Origin: a virus
IMG/VR virus record: IMGVR_UViG_3300017742_000174
Location: 1 to 20,508 of that record
Strand: one strand, 5' to 3'
DNA length: 20,508 nucleotides
The translations under genes and the position numbers were made by a program. Of the stretch, positions 1-8,913 are shown piece after piece. The stretch's first letter is position 1. Every line of letters starts with the position of its first letter. Under the pieces are notes generated by a model, which did not search any database, had not been told where the DNA came from, and was given only the letters and a program-made list of their open reading frames with translations.

Positions 1-2547
1 CTTGAGTGGGACTTAATTAAGAAGAAGGAAGAAGAGACAGGTTCATCTGGTGTCACAGATAACAGGGCCACAGGTGTTATTAATACTGGTGGCGCAGGTG
101 GCGGTGCTGCTGGTGGGGCTGGTGCAATAGGCTCTGGTACACCTTACACTGGTCCTAACTTTGTAAGCACACCTAACATTGGTGCTGTTACTCCAGTTTA
201 CGGAGATGGTCAGACTGGTCTTACTGAAGTAAACATTCCTACCTATGAGGCTGGTCTAGGTAAACAAGCTACTCAGTTTGCTAATAGAGCTACGTGTCAA
301 GCAAGTTTCTACAAACCTCAAACGTTAGAGGAACAACAAGCTGCTGGAACAGCTCCATCCTTTGAAAACGTACTGTACCGTAACAGATTTGGTATGAGCA
401 TGTACGTGCAACACATTAACGGTGTGCCCTCCCAGCCTATTCCTCCTGGTTACTCAAGAGTTCAGCAGTTTACTACTGAGAGCCAAATGCAAGGCCAGAA
501 CCAAGGTGGTATGATCCAAGGGTTTAATCCAGGTGGCACAGTAAACCCTGCCATCAACTTTCAACCTGGAGGAAAAGTAGTCCAAGTAGGTAACTCCTTT
601 AAGATTCAATATCCAGACGGTACATTCTCACAGGCATATGACACATCTTTAAATGCTAACTCCGCCCTAGGTATGGGAAATGAAGGCCTAGGTTTACCTG
701 ACTACAGTACATACTTAGAACAACAAGGGTACAATTCAACTCTACCTGGCTTTGATCAAGATACTATGTATGGGATGTACACGTCCTACCTTCAAGATCC
801 AGCTACTCTAGAAAATATTAATCAACAGAAACAGCAGGAACAAACGGAACAGGTAGTTGATCAAACTGCTGGTGTAAATCAAGACTTTGTTACTGGGCAA
901 ACAGAAATAACTAAAGAAGATTTAGGTCAATATCAAGCTAACCTAAATGCTCAAGCATACGCTAATCCTGCGGGGGCTGTAGCCGCTGCTCCTGTGTCAT
1001 ATATTGATCCTAATGCCATGGGTACAGTCCTTGAATCTACTGCAGGTCAGGCTCAAGCTACTGCACCTATGGTTCAAGAAGATCAGGTAGCACAGATTGG
1101 AGCTGCTACCACTGCTGATGTTCCTGTTGGGCAGGGGGCTACAACCTACAACGCTAATCAAGCGTATTCTGACGTACAAAATGCTACAGCAAACATGGCT
1201 GCAGAAACGTCTACTGGACCTACTTCAACTATTACCGCTGAGGAGCAAGCAACTTCGTCTGTCTCAGGACTTACGTCTGCCAATGGTGACTCTGTAGATG
1301 TTACTGGTGCCCCAACTCGTACACTAGAAACTATAGATGGTCAAAGTGAGTTAATTACTGGAACTGGGGTAGATCAGTCTAAAGTACTTAGTGCTTTTGG
1401 AGAGGGCGAGATTAAAGCTGCATCTGTTCAGGACGAACTAACTGGTCTGATGCAACAGTTTGAGGGTGGCGAAACACCAGCTTGGGCTGCAGGTTCTATG
1501 AGATCAGCTATGGCTACCCTTGCTGCTAGGGGGCTAGGTGCTTCAAGCATGGCAGGACAAGCAGTAATACAAGCTGCTATGGAATCCGCTCTTCCTATTG
1601 CCCAGATTGATGCTGGTAACAAGCAACAGATGGCTCTGTTTAAAGGGGAGCAGAGAGCTAAGTTCTTACAGATGGACTTCGATCAAGCATTCCAAGCTAA
1701 GGTTATGAATGCTGCGAAGGTATCTGAGATTGCTAACATGAACTTCACTGCTGAACAGCAGATTGCTTTGGAGAACTCTAAAGCTGCTAACACTATGGAG
1801 TTGCAGAACCTAAGTAATGATCAAGCATTAATTATGGCAGAGGCGGCTGCTCTTTCTCAGTTAGAAACTCAAAGCCTAAGTAACAGGCAGCAGACTGCGG
1901 TGCAAAATGCTCAGAACTTTTTGCAGATAGACATGGCTAACCTGGCTAATGAACAGCAGACTGCCTTGTTCAAACAACAGTCTTTGGTAAACACTATCTT
2001 AAGCGACCAGGCTGCAGCTAACGCTGCCCTACAATTTAACGCAACTTCAGAAAACCAAACTGATCAGTTCTTCTCAAATCTTTCAGCTTCAGTAAATCAG
2101 TTCAATGCTGCGCAGATGAATGCCATGAAGCAGTTTAATGCTGACGAAGTTAACTCTCTTTTAGAGTTTAACGCAGGTATGCAGAACCAAAGGGAAATGT
2201 TTAACGCACAGAACTACCTTGTTGTAGCCCAAGCCAACGCCCAGTGGAGACAGAACTTAGCTACTATTAACACTGCTGGTGCTAACGAAAGTAACATGGC
2301 ATATACACAGGCTGTCAACGGTTTGACTATGACATCTTTAGATGAGATATGGCAGAGAGAAAGAGACATTCTTTCTATGGCCTTTCAAATATCAGAGAAC
2401 AGTGCTAACAGGGCTAATGAAATCGTACTTCAAAAACTATCGGCTGACGCTGGAACAGATGCTGCAAAACTACAGGCAGAGATTGAGGGTGCTTCGTCAA
2501 CAGGTGATTTTGTAAAAGAAGTATTTTTAAAAATTATAGGAATTTAA
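1..2547 (+). CDS. Virion structural protein, hendecad-repeat rich (5'-truncated by window)
   Basis: The reading frame is open from the first base, so this is the 3' part of a longer gene with 848 residues visible. The ATG at 394 has no good ribosome binding site, and 131 in-frame codons precede it without a stop, so I treat it as an internal Met. The visible N-terminal part has a Gly/Ala-rich stretch (about residues 30-45). Next comes a segment rich in Gln, Gly and Pro, then an Ala/Gln/Thr-rich low-complexity middle (about 220-480). From residue 537 to 778 the chain is built of consecutive 11-residue repeats. There is no signal peptide or catalytic motif I recognise. The late-gene neighbours (transglycosylase-like, large internal protein) suggest a virion component, perhaps an internal core or tail-associated protein comparable in role to the T7 gp14-16 group. 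That role is inferred from position and composition, not homology. Confidence 0.8.
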   Translation, partial: LEWDLIKKKEEETGSSGVTDNRATGVINTGGAGGGAAGGAGAIGSGTPYTGPNFVSTPNIGAVTPVYGDGQTGLTEVNIPTYEAGLGKQATQFANRATCQASFYKPQTLEEQQAAGTAPSFENVLYRNRFGMSMYVQHINGVPSQPIPPGYSRVQQFTTESQMQGQNQGGMIQGFNPGGTVNPAINFQPGGKVVQVGNSFKIQYPDGTFSQAYDTSLNANSALGMGNEGLGLPDYSTYLEQQGYNSTLPGFDQDTMYGMYTSYLQDPATLENINQQKQQEQTEQVVDQTAGVNQDFVTGQTEITKEDLGQYQANLNAQAYANPAGAVAAAPVSYIDPNAMGTVLESTAGQAQATAPMVQEDQVAQIGAATTADVPVGQGATTYNANQAYSDVQNATANMAAETSTGPTSTITAEEQATSSVSGLTSANGDSVDVTGAPTRTLETIDGQSELITGTGVDQSKVLSAFGEGEIKAASVQDELTGLMQQFEGGETPAWAAGSMRSAMATLAARGLGASSMAGQAVIQAAMESALPIAQIDAGNKQQMALFKGEQRAKFLQMDFDQAFQAKVMNAAKVSEIANMNFTAEQQIALENSKAANTMELQNLSNDQALIMAEAAALSQLETQSLSNRQQTAVQNAQNFLQIDMANLANEQQTALFKQQSLVNTILSDQAAANAALQFNATSENQTDQFFSNLSASVNQFNAAQMNAMKQFNADEVNSLLEFNAGMQNQREMFNAQNYLVVAQANAQWRQNLATINTAGANESNMAYTQAVNGLTMTSLDEIWQRERDILSMAFQISENSANRANEIVLQKLSADAGTDAAKLQAEIEGASSTGDFVKEVFLKIIGI
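1609..2334 (+). repeat. Tandem 11-residue (33-bp) protein repeats
   Basis: Residues 537-778 of the first protein divide into 22 consecutive 11-residue units with no insertion or deletion. Typical units are NATSENQTDQF, NAAQMNAMKQF, NADEVNSLLEF and NAGMQNQREMF. Many units start with Asn-Ala and end with Phe, Met or another hydrophobic residue. The DNA is diverged, so this is a protein-level repeat rather than a recent duplication. Hendecad periodicity normally indicates long straight or slightly right-handed helical coiled coils. Confidence 0.75.
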
Positions 2548-2548
2548 T

Positions 2549-3361
2549 ATGTCACTAGATGCAAGACAAGAGCGGCAAAGACTATCTGTTTTTAATTCTG
2601 CTTTAGAAGACTGGAGATCAAACTCAACTCAGGATGCTCAGGATAGTATTAGAAGAGGGCGTGGCCTGATTCAGGATACAAGACAATCGCAGAGTGATGC
2701 CGCAAGAAGAGTTAAGGCTTCTATGCGGCAAGGGGAATCAAGTAGGGCTGAAAAATCTACTGACCCTAATAAAGAAATAGTATCTTTCCTTGGAAGCTGG
2801 TCTTCAATAATTGATGAGGAATTTGGCGGGGAGCCATACGCAGAGGACGAAGAGAGACCAAACTTAGGTGAAGATTCAAAATCAGATAGGCCTCCAAGGG
2901 TAACTCAGCGCGAGGCAGACGAAGGTATGTTTATGCCATTTGACCTTGAAGAAGATATGGATAATGCCTTGTCTGCCCTTGGATCAATTGAGAGTTCTAA
3001 GGACTACAGTGCTCTTGGCCCTGTTATAAATATTAAAAAGAGTATGTACTATGGGGACAGGGCACATGGGTACTATCAAGTTATGGGTAAAAATGTTGGG
3101 CCTTGGACAAAGAAATATCTTGGAAAAGAAATGACAAAAGAAGAGTTCCTCGCAGACCCAGAGTCACAGGATAAACTTGCGAAAACTTTTTTAACTAAAG
3201 AATATAAGAAGCATGGAACTATCGAAGATGCAATCTCTGTATGGTTTACTGGTAGCCCTTTAGCTAAGGCTAAAAAGAAAGGCGCAGCAGATCAGAACAT
3301 ATCGGTCAACGAGTACGTTGAAAGATGGAGACAGGACTACGTTAAGTTATTAGAAGGTTAA
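2549..3361 (+). CDS. Lytic transglycosylase-like virion protein
   Basis: This 270-residue protein starts one base after the preceding stop, with AGGA seven bases upstream of the ATG. Residues 1-125 are charged, helical and low in complexity. The C-terminal half resembles the lysozyme-like fold of soluble lytic transglycosylases. IESS (Glu148) would be the catalytic Glu motif, GYYQVM (174-179) matches the second motif (GxxQ), and VWFTGSP (231-237) lies where the third motif usually carries Tyr-Asn-Gly. The likely role is local cutting of peptidoglycan by a virion protein during DNA entry, like the N-terminal domain of T7 gp16 but here a separate gene. The third motif is divergent, so activity is not certain. 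Of 19 Arg codons I counted 10 AGA and 5 AGG. Confidence 0.65.
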   Translation: MSLDARQERQRLSVFNSALEDWRSNSTQDAQDSIRRGRGLIQDTRQSQSDAARRVKASMRQGESSRAEKSTDPNKEIVSFLGSWSSIIDEEFGGEPYAEDEERPNLGEDSKSDRPPRVTQREADEGMFMPFDLEEDMDNALSALGSIESSKDYSALGPVINIKKSMYYGDRAHGYYQVMGKNVGPWTKKYLGKEMTKEEFLADPESQDKLAKTFLTKEYKKHGTIEDAISVWFTGSPLAKAKKKGAADQNISVNEYVERWRQDYVKLLEG

Positions 3362-3365
3362 ACCA

Positions 3366-3911
3366 ATGCCAGCACTGAACAGACCAATACCAGGGCAGTC
3401 CCTTACGGATGAGCCAAAAAACTATGCTTGGGAAAGACCTCCAGAAATCACAGACCCAAATGAAGCTGTGAAGTACCACCTCGAAAGGGTGGCTGACCCA
3501 GAGGTTATAGACAACGTGTTCTACGCACTTGATATGGGTATGCCTGTTAAGACATTGACAGATTCTATGATGACTGGAGCTTACGCAAAAGGTATCCACA
3601 ACATAGACCTTGGTCTTCTTGTAGAACCGTTAGTGCGTAGAGCGGTTATGAAAATTGCAGACAGAGCTAAGGTTCCTTACAAAGAAACCTTTGACGAAGA
3701 AGAAGCAAGCATAGATGAACGTGCTGCCAGAATGGTAAGGATTGTTGAGTCTACTCCAGAAGAAGAACGTGATGCTGGTTATGATTTCTTATCTGAAGTT
3801 AGTTCAAATGTTAAAGAAACACCTTCTCCTGATTTAGAGATGAGTGAAGAACCTGAAATGTCAGAGGACACAATGGTTGAACAGAAACCTAAAGGTTTGA
3901 TGGCGAGGTAG
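3366..3911 (+). CDS. Hypothetical late-gene protein, acidic C-terminus
   Basis: This 181-residue protein starts four bases after the upstream stop, behind a GAAGG-like ribosome binding site. I cannot assign a function. The N-terminal 20 residues are rich in Pro. Residues about 30-105 look like a compact helical domain (segments such as VIDNVFYALDMGM and LGLLVEPLVRRAVM). The last 60 residues are strongly acidic with many Glu, Ser and Pro and are probably disordered. Similar helical proteins occur in the structural modules of marine phages as far as I recall, but I cannot name the family. Its place between the transglycosylase-like gene and the large internal protein suggests a virion or assembly role. 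Confidence 0.75.
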   Translation: MPALNRPIPGQSLTDEPKNYAWERPPEITDPNEAVKYHLERVADPEVIDNVFYALDMGMPVKTLTDSMMTGAYAKGIHNIDLGLLVEPLVRRAVMKIADRAKVPYKETFDEEEASIDERAARMVRIVESTPEEERDAGYDFLSEVSSNVKETPSPDLEMSEEPEMSEDTMVEQKPKGLMAR

Positions 3912-3915
3912 TACT

Positions 3916-4881
3916 ATGGGATTTTTTGGTAAAGTTGCGTTAAGCTCTGCTCTTGGTGGTCTTGCTGATGACATGAAAGAGAATAGGCAGTATGCAAAAG
4001 ACAAGTCCGAAAGGGTGCAGGACTACCTGTACCAACGTGGCTTGGAGAGAAGGCAAGAGGTTAATAAAACTCGTAATGCCTTACAGAATTCAGTAGAGTA
4101 CCTGCAGTCTAAGGACATGGACAGCAGATCTCTTAATGCACTGTTGATGCAAAACCCAAAGGAAGTTCTTAGGCTTGCTCAAGCCGCTCAAGAGGCTGAA
4201 CAGGAAGGAAGACTTACTAAGTCTATTCTTAATCAAGCTGTTGACGTTGCTTCAGACTTTGATGATCAAGGTCTTACTGCTTCTGAGTTAATAAAGAGAG
4301 CAACTCCAGACTTCGTGTCAGGAGCAGCCTTAAAGAAACCAGAAGAAGTAGAACGAAACGCTATGCAAAAATTGTTTGGCAGAAAATCTTCCCAAGATAT
4401 TCTTTACGATGTTTACTCCGAAAGTTTGTTTGGAGATAAAACTACTGGCGCTGACGTGGCTGCGAGTGTCTCTGCCCCTACAATTAAAGGACGTAAGGAG
4501 GGGCCAAACGATGTGTCTGTAGACCTTGGTGTTCTGGCTGAAAATGAAACCTATGACAGCACATACAAAATTAATGCGGCAAAGGATATTAAAGATAATT
4601 ATGATAGGTTTCTTACAGAAGAAACAAAAAGGATAGCTGACGAGATTGAGGCTGAAGAAGATCCAACAGCTAAAGATATTTTGCTGGCTCAACAAGCAGA
4701 ACTAACAAGAATTAACAATATAGAAAACGCTGCAACTAGATACTATGAGTTAATGAAGGCCGACCCAAGTATTGTAGAAAACATTATGGTTCCTGGTTAC
4801 CTGGTAGTTCTTTCTGATCCAGATTATTTTAAAGATGGTACTGCAGATCTTTTCACAAGTTCTGATTCTGATGAGGATTAA
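3916..4881 (+). CDS. Hypothetical late protein, helical, probably virion-internal
   Basis: This 321-residue protein starts four bases after the preceding stop; the sequence GCGAGG in front serves as a weak ribosome binding site. The N-terminus (MGFFGKVALSSALGGLADDM) is short, hydrophobic and glycine-rich, like the membrane-active starts of some ejection proteins. Most of the rest is predicted by eye to be helical and highly charged, with heptad-like stretches at about residues 20-100 and 215-265. The C-terminus ends in a Ser/Asp/Glu-rich acidic tail. No enzymatic motif is visible. It sits directly before the 1168-residue protein, which makes an internal virion or ejection complex a reasonable but unproven role. 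Confidence 0.75.
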   Translation: MGFFGKVALSSALGGLADDMKENRQYAKDKSERVQDYLYQRGLERRQEVNKTRNALQNSVEYLQSKDMDSRSLNALLMQNPKEVLRLAQAAQEAEQEGRLTKSILNQAVDVASDFDDQGLTASELIKRATPDFVSGAALKKPEEVERNAMQKLFGRKSSQDILYDVYSESLFGDKTTGADVAASVSAPTIKGRKEGPNDVSVDLGVLAENETYDSTYKINAAKDIKDNYDRFLTEETKRIADEIEAEEDPTAKDILLAQQAELTRINNIENAATRYYELMKADPSIVENIMVPGYLVVLSDPDYFKDGTADLFTSSDSDED

Positions 4882-4886
4882 TAAGG

Positions 4887-7800
4887 ATGAGCACATATCA
4901 AGAGCTACAAGAGCAAATTACAAAACGCAGAGAAGAACTTGCGGCTCAGAATCCTGAGGTAGGACAGCGGGAAGAAGAACCAGAACAAGAGGGAATGACC
5001 CTCATTGAAACTCTGTCTACTGACCAAAACTTTAAAACAATAAACAGTTACATGTCTGATAGATTTGGTATGGAGGAAGACAAGTATTCTAAAAGAGAAA
5101 TTATTGACTCTTACATAAATCAAATGAGGGGGTTTAACGCTGGTCAGTCTGTCATAACAGTATCTGAGTTAGCACATTTAAACTCTGGGGAAGGGGATAA
5201 GCTGGCGAGTAGAAGAAGAACAGCTGCAGAAGCTTACGAACTCTTCGACAGTCTTGGTGGTGCTTTCAGTGAGGATAGAACCTTCGGGGAAAAAGCTGAT
5301 GCTGTAGGGGACTACGCCAGAGCACTTCTGATAGACCCCCTTAACTTAGTAACCCTTGGTGTTGGTAAAATTTTTACTCAGGCTGCTGCAAAAGGAACTA
5401 CTCAAGGCGTTAAAATGTTAGCCTTTAGGGCAGGTAGACAAGCTGCCTATGAGGCTTTGAAGAAAGGCTCTTCGAAAAAAGCTGCGGAACGGATCCAAAG
5501 AGAGGCAACACAAAGAGCTTTCCAAGAGGCGCTAAAAAGATCTAAAACAAAAGCTATACTAAACAAAGCAGACAAGAAAGGTATCTACGCTAGTCTTGGT
5601 TTCGACATGGCAGCAGCAGGTGGGATCGACGCTTTGCAGCAAAAGGCTGAAGTAACGTCTGGCTTTAAAGAGGAGATAGACTGGTTTCAAACTGGTATAT
5701 CTACAGCCACTGGTGCTTTGGGCGGAGGCCTTCAACTAGGGTTGATAGCAATAAAAAATAAAAAGAATATACCACTCGCCTCTATTCAACTTCATAGGTC
5801 AAGACTAGTTCAACAAGCTACCGATGATTCTATACAAGCCCTTAGTAAAGAACAAAGAAAAGAAATTCTTGCTAGTGAAAACGTAACTGAATCTTTGCTG
5901 CAACTAAAGAAGAGAACTGAGGCTTGGGCAAGCAAGGTAGCGGAAGGTAAAAAACTTTTAAAGGTTGGAGATAATCCTAAGTCTTCTATAGACTACGACA
6001 CTGAGTTTGCTCAAATGTTTTTTATAGGGAATAAAACTGCACAACTAGAAGATGGGGCAGTCTCAGGGTTCAAAGGACTTATAAATATTATAGGTGAAGC
6101 AGGGTACAAACAATCAAACAATATGAACTTTACTGATTTTATGGGTGAAGCTCTTGGAGATCTATCAGAAGAAAATAAAAAGATTGTTGTAGATGCTTAC
6201 GAAGTTTTGAGAGAAACCTCAGAGCAACTAAAGCCTTTTAATTTTGAAGAGTTTATAAAAATAGATGCAGCCTCTGTTTCTGAAGCTGCAAGAATTATGC
6301 AGGTTAAATCACAAGCACAGCAAATGTTTAACAAAATTGGGTTAAGCGCAACTGAGGCAGATGCCGCTACAGCAGCAAAAGTTTTGCTTGATCCTGCCGA
6401 TGAAGAAACAGTGAAGGGTATCTTTAGTAAGTTTAGACCTTTACAAGATAACTTAATAAGAAGTATTGTAACCCACCCAGGTACAACGGCTCTTAACTTA
6501 GTAGGTTGGAAAGCCGCAACAGTAAATCAAAGTCTGTCTGATCTGGTGCGTTCTGCATTGTACAGTGGGGCTGCCGCTGGAAGCTTAATAGCATTCAACA
6601 AAACTAACGCTACTAAATACTTTAAAATGAGCAGACAAATGATGGACCTTCAAAGGCAGAAGGTCAGGAATATGGTTGATCCTTACGGAACTAAGGACTC
6701 AGTCATGGATTATTTGGCAGTAAGGCCTGAGGCCCAAAAAGAAATGTTTAGATACATCAATGGTGGTGTGGAAGTAAAAGGTATCCTTGATGATTTTGAG
6801 TTAAATCCTAACGCAGTTCCAAACAAAACAAATTTTCAAAAGTACAATGAGTTCTTTGAGACCTTGTACGCAGTTAAAGCTCAAGACTTTATTACAAAGA
6901 CACAAGAGTTTTCTTATGCTTTAGATAAACAGATGAGACTAAAGTATGATAAGACTTTATCTGAATTTTTAAATGATCCTGAGTTAGTACAATATCTATC
7001 TGAACCAGGAACAAAAAGATTTAAAGAGTTTGCTGAAATCGAGGCGGCTGCAGTTGAGGATGCCTTGCGTAACACCTTCTCAAAGAAGTTTGGCGACAAC
7101 AAATCGTTTGTAGGCCAGGCTGCTGGAATTATTGAAGCACTAAGGACCATCCCTGGTCTTGGTGCTCTTGCTCCTTTCGGTCAATTCTGGAACAATAGTG
7201 TAGCGTTTATGCTTGATCACTCTGGTATAAGTCTTATTAATAAGTACACTGTAAAAGCAGGAGGTGCCAGAGCAGTAAGTCGAGACTCTATGGATCTCCT
7301 GACTAAGTCTGCTGTTGGTTGGGGTGCTGTAGGTATAGGGGTTTACAAACAATTAGACAACCTTGAACAAGGTTTGGCCTGGTACGAAGACAGAGATGAC
7401 TTCGGCGCTGTTAGAAGTTCTTTGTATGACTACCCAAGAAACGTACCAATGCTGGTTGGTCGTATGGGGGCACACCTTGTTAGGGACGGTAAGATTCCAT
7501 CAGATTTGACTGAAGCCTTTGTGGACAACTTCGGAACTCGTGCTTTAACTAGGGATCTTGGTGATGCTTATGGCGCTGTATCTGAAGGCTTTCAAATGGC
7601 TGCAGAGGCGGATGATGTAGAAGTGCTTGAGGTTATCAAGAACATGCTTGGCTCCATGATCTCTCAGTACGCATCTGGATTTACAAGAAGGTACGAACCA
7701 GTAAATCAAATAATGGCTATGAGAAGAGGAGAGGACTACGAGTCCGTAGATAAAAAACAAGGCGCTCAATGGGTTAACGACTCGACAAGGTATGTCGATC

Positions 7801-8393
7801 AAATCTTTGAGGCTATAACTGACATGCAGCCAACAGAACTTATTACCGATAGACCACAGAAAAAAACTAATGCTCTATCTGCTGAGCCTCTTCCTGTTCC
7901 TATTGGAAAGATCACTGGTTACAGAGAAATCTTACCTTCATCTACAATTGAAAAGTTGTTTAATGATATTGGAAGATCCAAATGGAAGACTGAAATTAGA
8001 AGTAAATCTCCTGAGGCCGCCAATACTTTTAATGATTTTGTAAGACCACAGATAGAAATGCTTGCTGAAATTGTTATGTACAATGGGGAGTGGGATGGTA
8101 AGAACCTTGAAGAGAAACAAAAAATAGTAGATACTATTCTTAAAGTAGCTAAAGGAAATGCTATGGATAGTTTAGAACTGTCTATTGATCCTGTCGAAAG
8201 AAAAACAAAACTTATCTTTGACGTTAAAAAAATAACCACTAAAAAGAACTTAGGTAAAGTTCTTAAATACTTTGACATTAAAGAGGAAGAGATGTGGAAG
8301 CTTGACGTGAACGAGCTTCTTATTGTCGAAGACTTCTTAAAGTCTATGAAAGAAGATGATGCTGGCCTCAGTAAAAGGCTGGGTATTGAATAA
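4887..8393 (+). CDS. Large internal virion / DNA-ejection type protein
   Basis: At 1168 residues this is the longest gene and the last of the late operon. The ATG lies five bases after the upstream stop, with GAGG ten bases and AAGG immediately in front of it. The protein starts with a charged helical segment. It has several short Gly/Ala-rich hydrophobic stretches (about residues 145-160, 270-285, 560-570 and 805-820) that could insert into membranes. Elsewhere it is helical and charged. I see no polymerase, protease or muramidase motifs. Size, position and composition match the large ejection proteins of podoviruses (T7 gp16-like in role), with the muramidase activity apparently moved to the separate 2549-3361 gene. 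Sequence-level homology was not tested. Confidence 0.75.
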   Translation: MSTYQELQEQITKRREELAAQNPEVGQREEEPEQEGMTLIETLSTDQNFKTINSYMSDRFGMEEDKYSKREIIDSYINQMRGFNAGQSVITVSELAHLNSGEGDKLASRRRTAAEAYELFDSLGGAFSEDRTFGEKADAVGDYARALLIDPLNLVTLGVGKIFTQAAAKGTTQGVKMLAFRAGRQAAYEALKKGSSKKAAERIQREATQRAFQEALKRSKTKAILNKADKKGIYASLGFDMAAAGGIDALQQKAEVTSGFKEEIDWFQTGISTATGALGGGLQLGLIAIKNKKNIPLASIQLHRSRLVQQATDDSIQALSKEQRKEILASENVTESLLQLKKRTEAWASKVAEGKKLLKVGDNPKSSIDYDTEFAQMFFIGNKTAQLEDGAVSGFKGLINIIGEAGYKQSNNMNFTDFMGEALGDLSEENKKIVVDAYEVLRETSEQLKPFNFEEFIKIDAASVSEAARIMQVKSQAQQMFNKIGLSATEADAATAAKVLLDPADEETVKGIFSKFRPLQDNLIRSIVTHPGTTALNLVGWKAATVNQSLSDLVRSALYSGAAAGSLIAFNKTNATKYFKMSRQMMDLQRQKVRNMVDPYGTKDSVMDYLAVRPEAQKEMFRYINGGVEVKGILDDFELNPNAVPNKTNFQKYNEFFETLYAVKAQDFITKTQEFSYALDKQMRLKYDKTLSEFLNDPELVQYLSEPGTKRFKEFAEIEAAAVEDALRNTFSKKFGDNKSFVGQAAGIIEALRTIPGLGALAPFGQFWNNSVAFMLDHSGISLINKYTVKAGGARAVSRDSMDLLTKSAVGWGAVGIGVYKQLDNLEQGLAWYEDRDDFGAVRSSLYDYPRNVPMLVGRMGAHLVRDGKIPSDLTEAFVDNFGTRALTRDLGDAYGAVSEGFQMAAEADDVEVLEVIKNMLGSMISQYASGFTRRYEPVNQIMAMRRGEDYESVDKKQGAQWVNDSTRYVDQIFEAITDMQPTELITDRPQKKTNALSAEPLPVPIGKITGYREILPSSTIEKLFNDIGRSKWKTEIRSKSPEAANTFNDFVRPQIEMLAEIVMYNGEWDGKNLEEKQKIVDTILKVAKGNAMDSLELSIDPVERKTKLIFDVKKITTKKNLGKVLKYFDIKEEEMWKLDVNELLIVEDFLKSMKEDDAGLSKRLGIE

Positions 8394-8395
8394 AA

Positions 8396-8422
8396 AAACC
8401 CCCAGGTACAAGCTGGGGGTTT
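8396..8422. terminator. Bidirectional intrinsic terminator between convergent operons
   Basis: A perfect 10-bp stem, AAACCCCCAG (8396-8405) with CTGGGGGTTT (8413-8422), encloses a 7-base loop. It lies between the stop of the late plus-strand operon (8393) and the stop of the last minus-strand gene (8426). The seven A residues at 8392-8398 give a good U-tract for leftward transcripts. Rightward transcripts get only UUU followed by AGUU, so termination may be weaker in that direction. Confidence 0.85.
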
Positions 8423-8425
8423 AGT

Positions 8426-8671
8426 TCATGACGATTTATCTTTTTGTTTTTTGTAATCTAGCATTAGGCATGAATAACAGAATGCTTGATTAACGATCTC
8501 GTCTGATCGTCCATGTACCCCAGAGGCTAGGAGACCTGAAAGGGCTGCTCCTGCGAAGTAATCTCTGGAAGGTATCTCTCCACTTATTATTGGTTTCTGT
8601 GTGAACTCTTGAGCTTCTTGCTCAAGGGTTTTCTTTTTTATGCTACTTCCGTTAGTCTCTTTAGATACCAC
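8426..8671 (-). CDS. Short conserved phage protein (RDYFAG-type)
   Basis: This is an 81-residue protein with a GTG start. GGAG lies eight bases upstream of the GTG and no in-frame ATG exists, so I accept the 34-base overlap with the preceding gene. The core SRDYFAGAALSGLLA (residues 35-49) resembles a short phage hypothetical family that I remember with the pattern RDYFAaxALxGLLA followed by a helix containing Ala-Asp-Ala-Met. Here the second helix carries CYSCLML instead. The function of that family is unknown to me. It is the last gene of the leftward operon, ending just before the terminator hairpin. Confidence 0.7.
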   Translation of the reverse strand: MVSKETNGSSIKKKTLEQEAQEFTQKPIISGEIPSRDYFAGAALSGLLASGVHGRSDEIVNQAFCYSCLMLDYKKQKDKSS

Positions 8672-8913
8672 TGGGCTTTCTCCAAGTCTTGAGTTCCATT
8701 CTTATACCGCCATCTGTGCATGTACTTTGCAATGTTCCCTCGAAGATAGCCAATAAATTCTTCTGTTGTTAGGAAGTCTTTGATGTAGTCAATACACTCA
8801 ATATCCCCCTGACCATAGTGACTAGGTCTTTCTACTGCGTCAAACAAATTATCACACTCCCCACATACACCGTTATCATCTAGTAAGTTAGCACAAACAC
8901 TACAATACGTCAT
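8638..8913 (-). CDS. DUF3310 (SaV-like) protein with N-terminal zinc ribbon
   Basis: This 91-residue protein has two parts. Residues 4-20 hold Cys4, Cys7, Cys17 and Cys20, a CxxC...CxxC zinc ribbon. Residues 28-89 match the DUF3310 pattern: RPSHY, then IECIDYI, then GNIAKYMHRW, KNG and DLEKAQWYLKRL. DUF3310 domains are widespread in phages and are also found at the end of T7 gp1.7, a nucleotide kinase; their own activity is not established. The start ATG overlaps the upstream TGA (ATGA), suggesting translational coupling. Confidence 0.85.
   Translation of the reverse strand: MTYCSVCANLLDDNGVCGECDNLFDAVERPSHYGQGDIECIDYIKDFLTTEEFIGYLRGNIAKYMHRWRYKNGTQDLEKAQWYLKRLTEVA

Noticed and set aside
394-396. 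ATG as true start of the first gene
   Set aside because: The same frame is open back to base 1 with protein-like sequence, and no ribosome binding site precedes this ATG.
7919-8278. Long minus-strand open frame under the large late gene
   Set aside because: It lies wholly inside the large internal protein gene, has Ser/Ile/Phe-rich shadow composition and no ribosome binding site.
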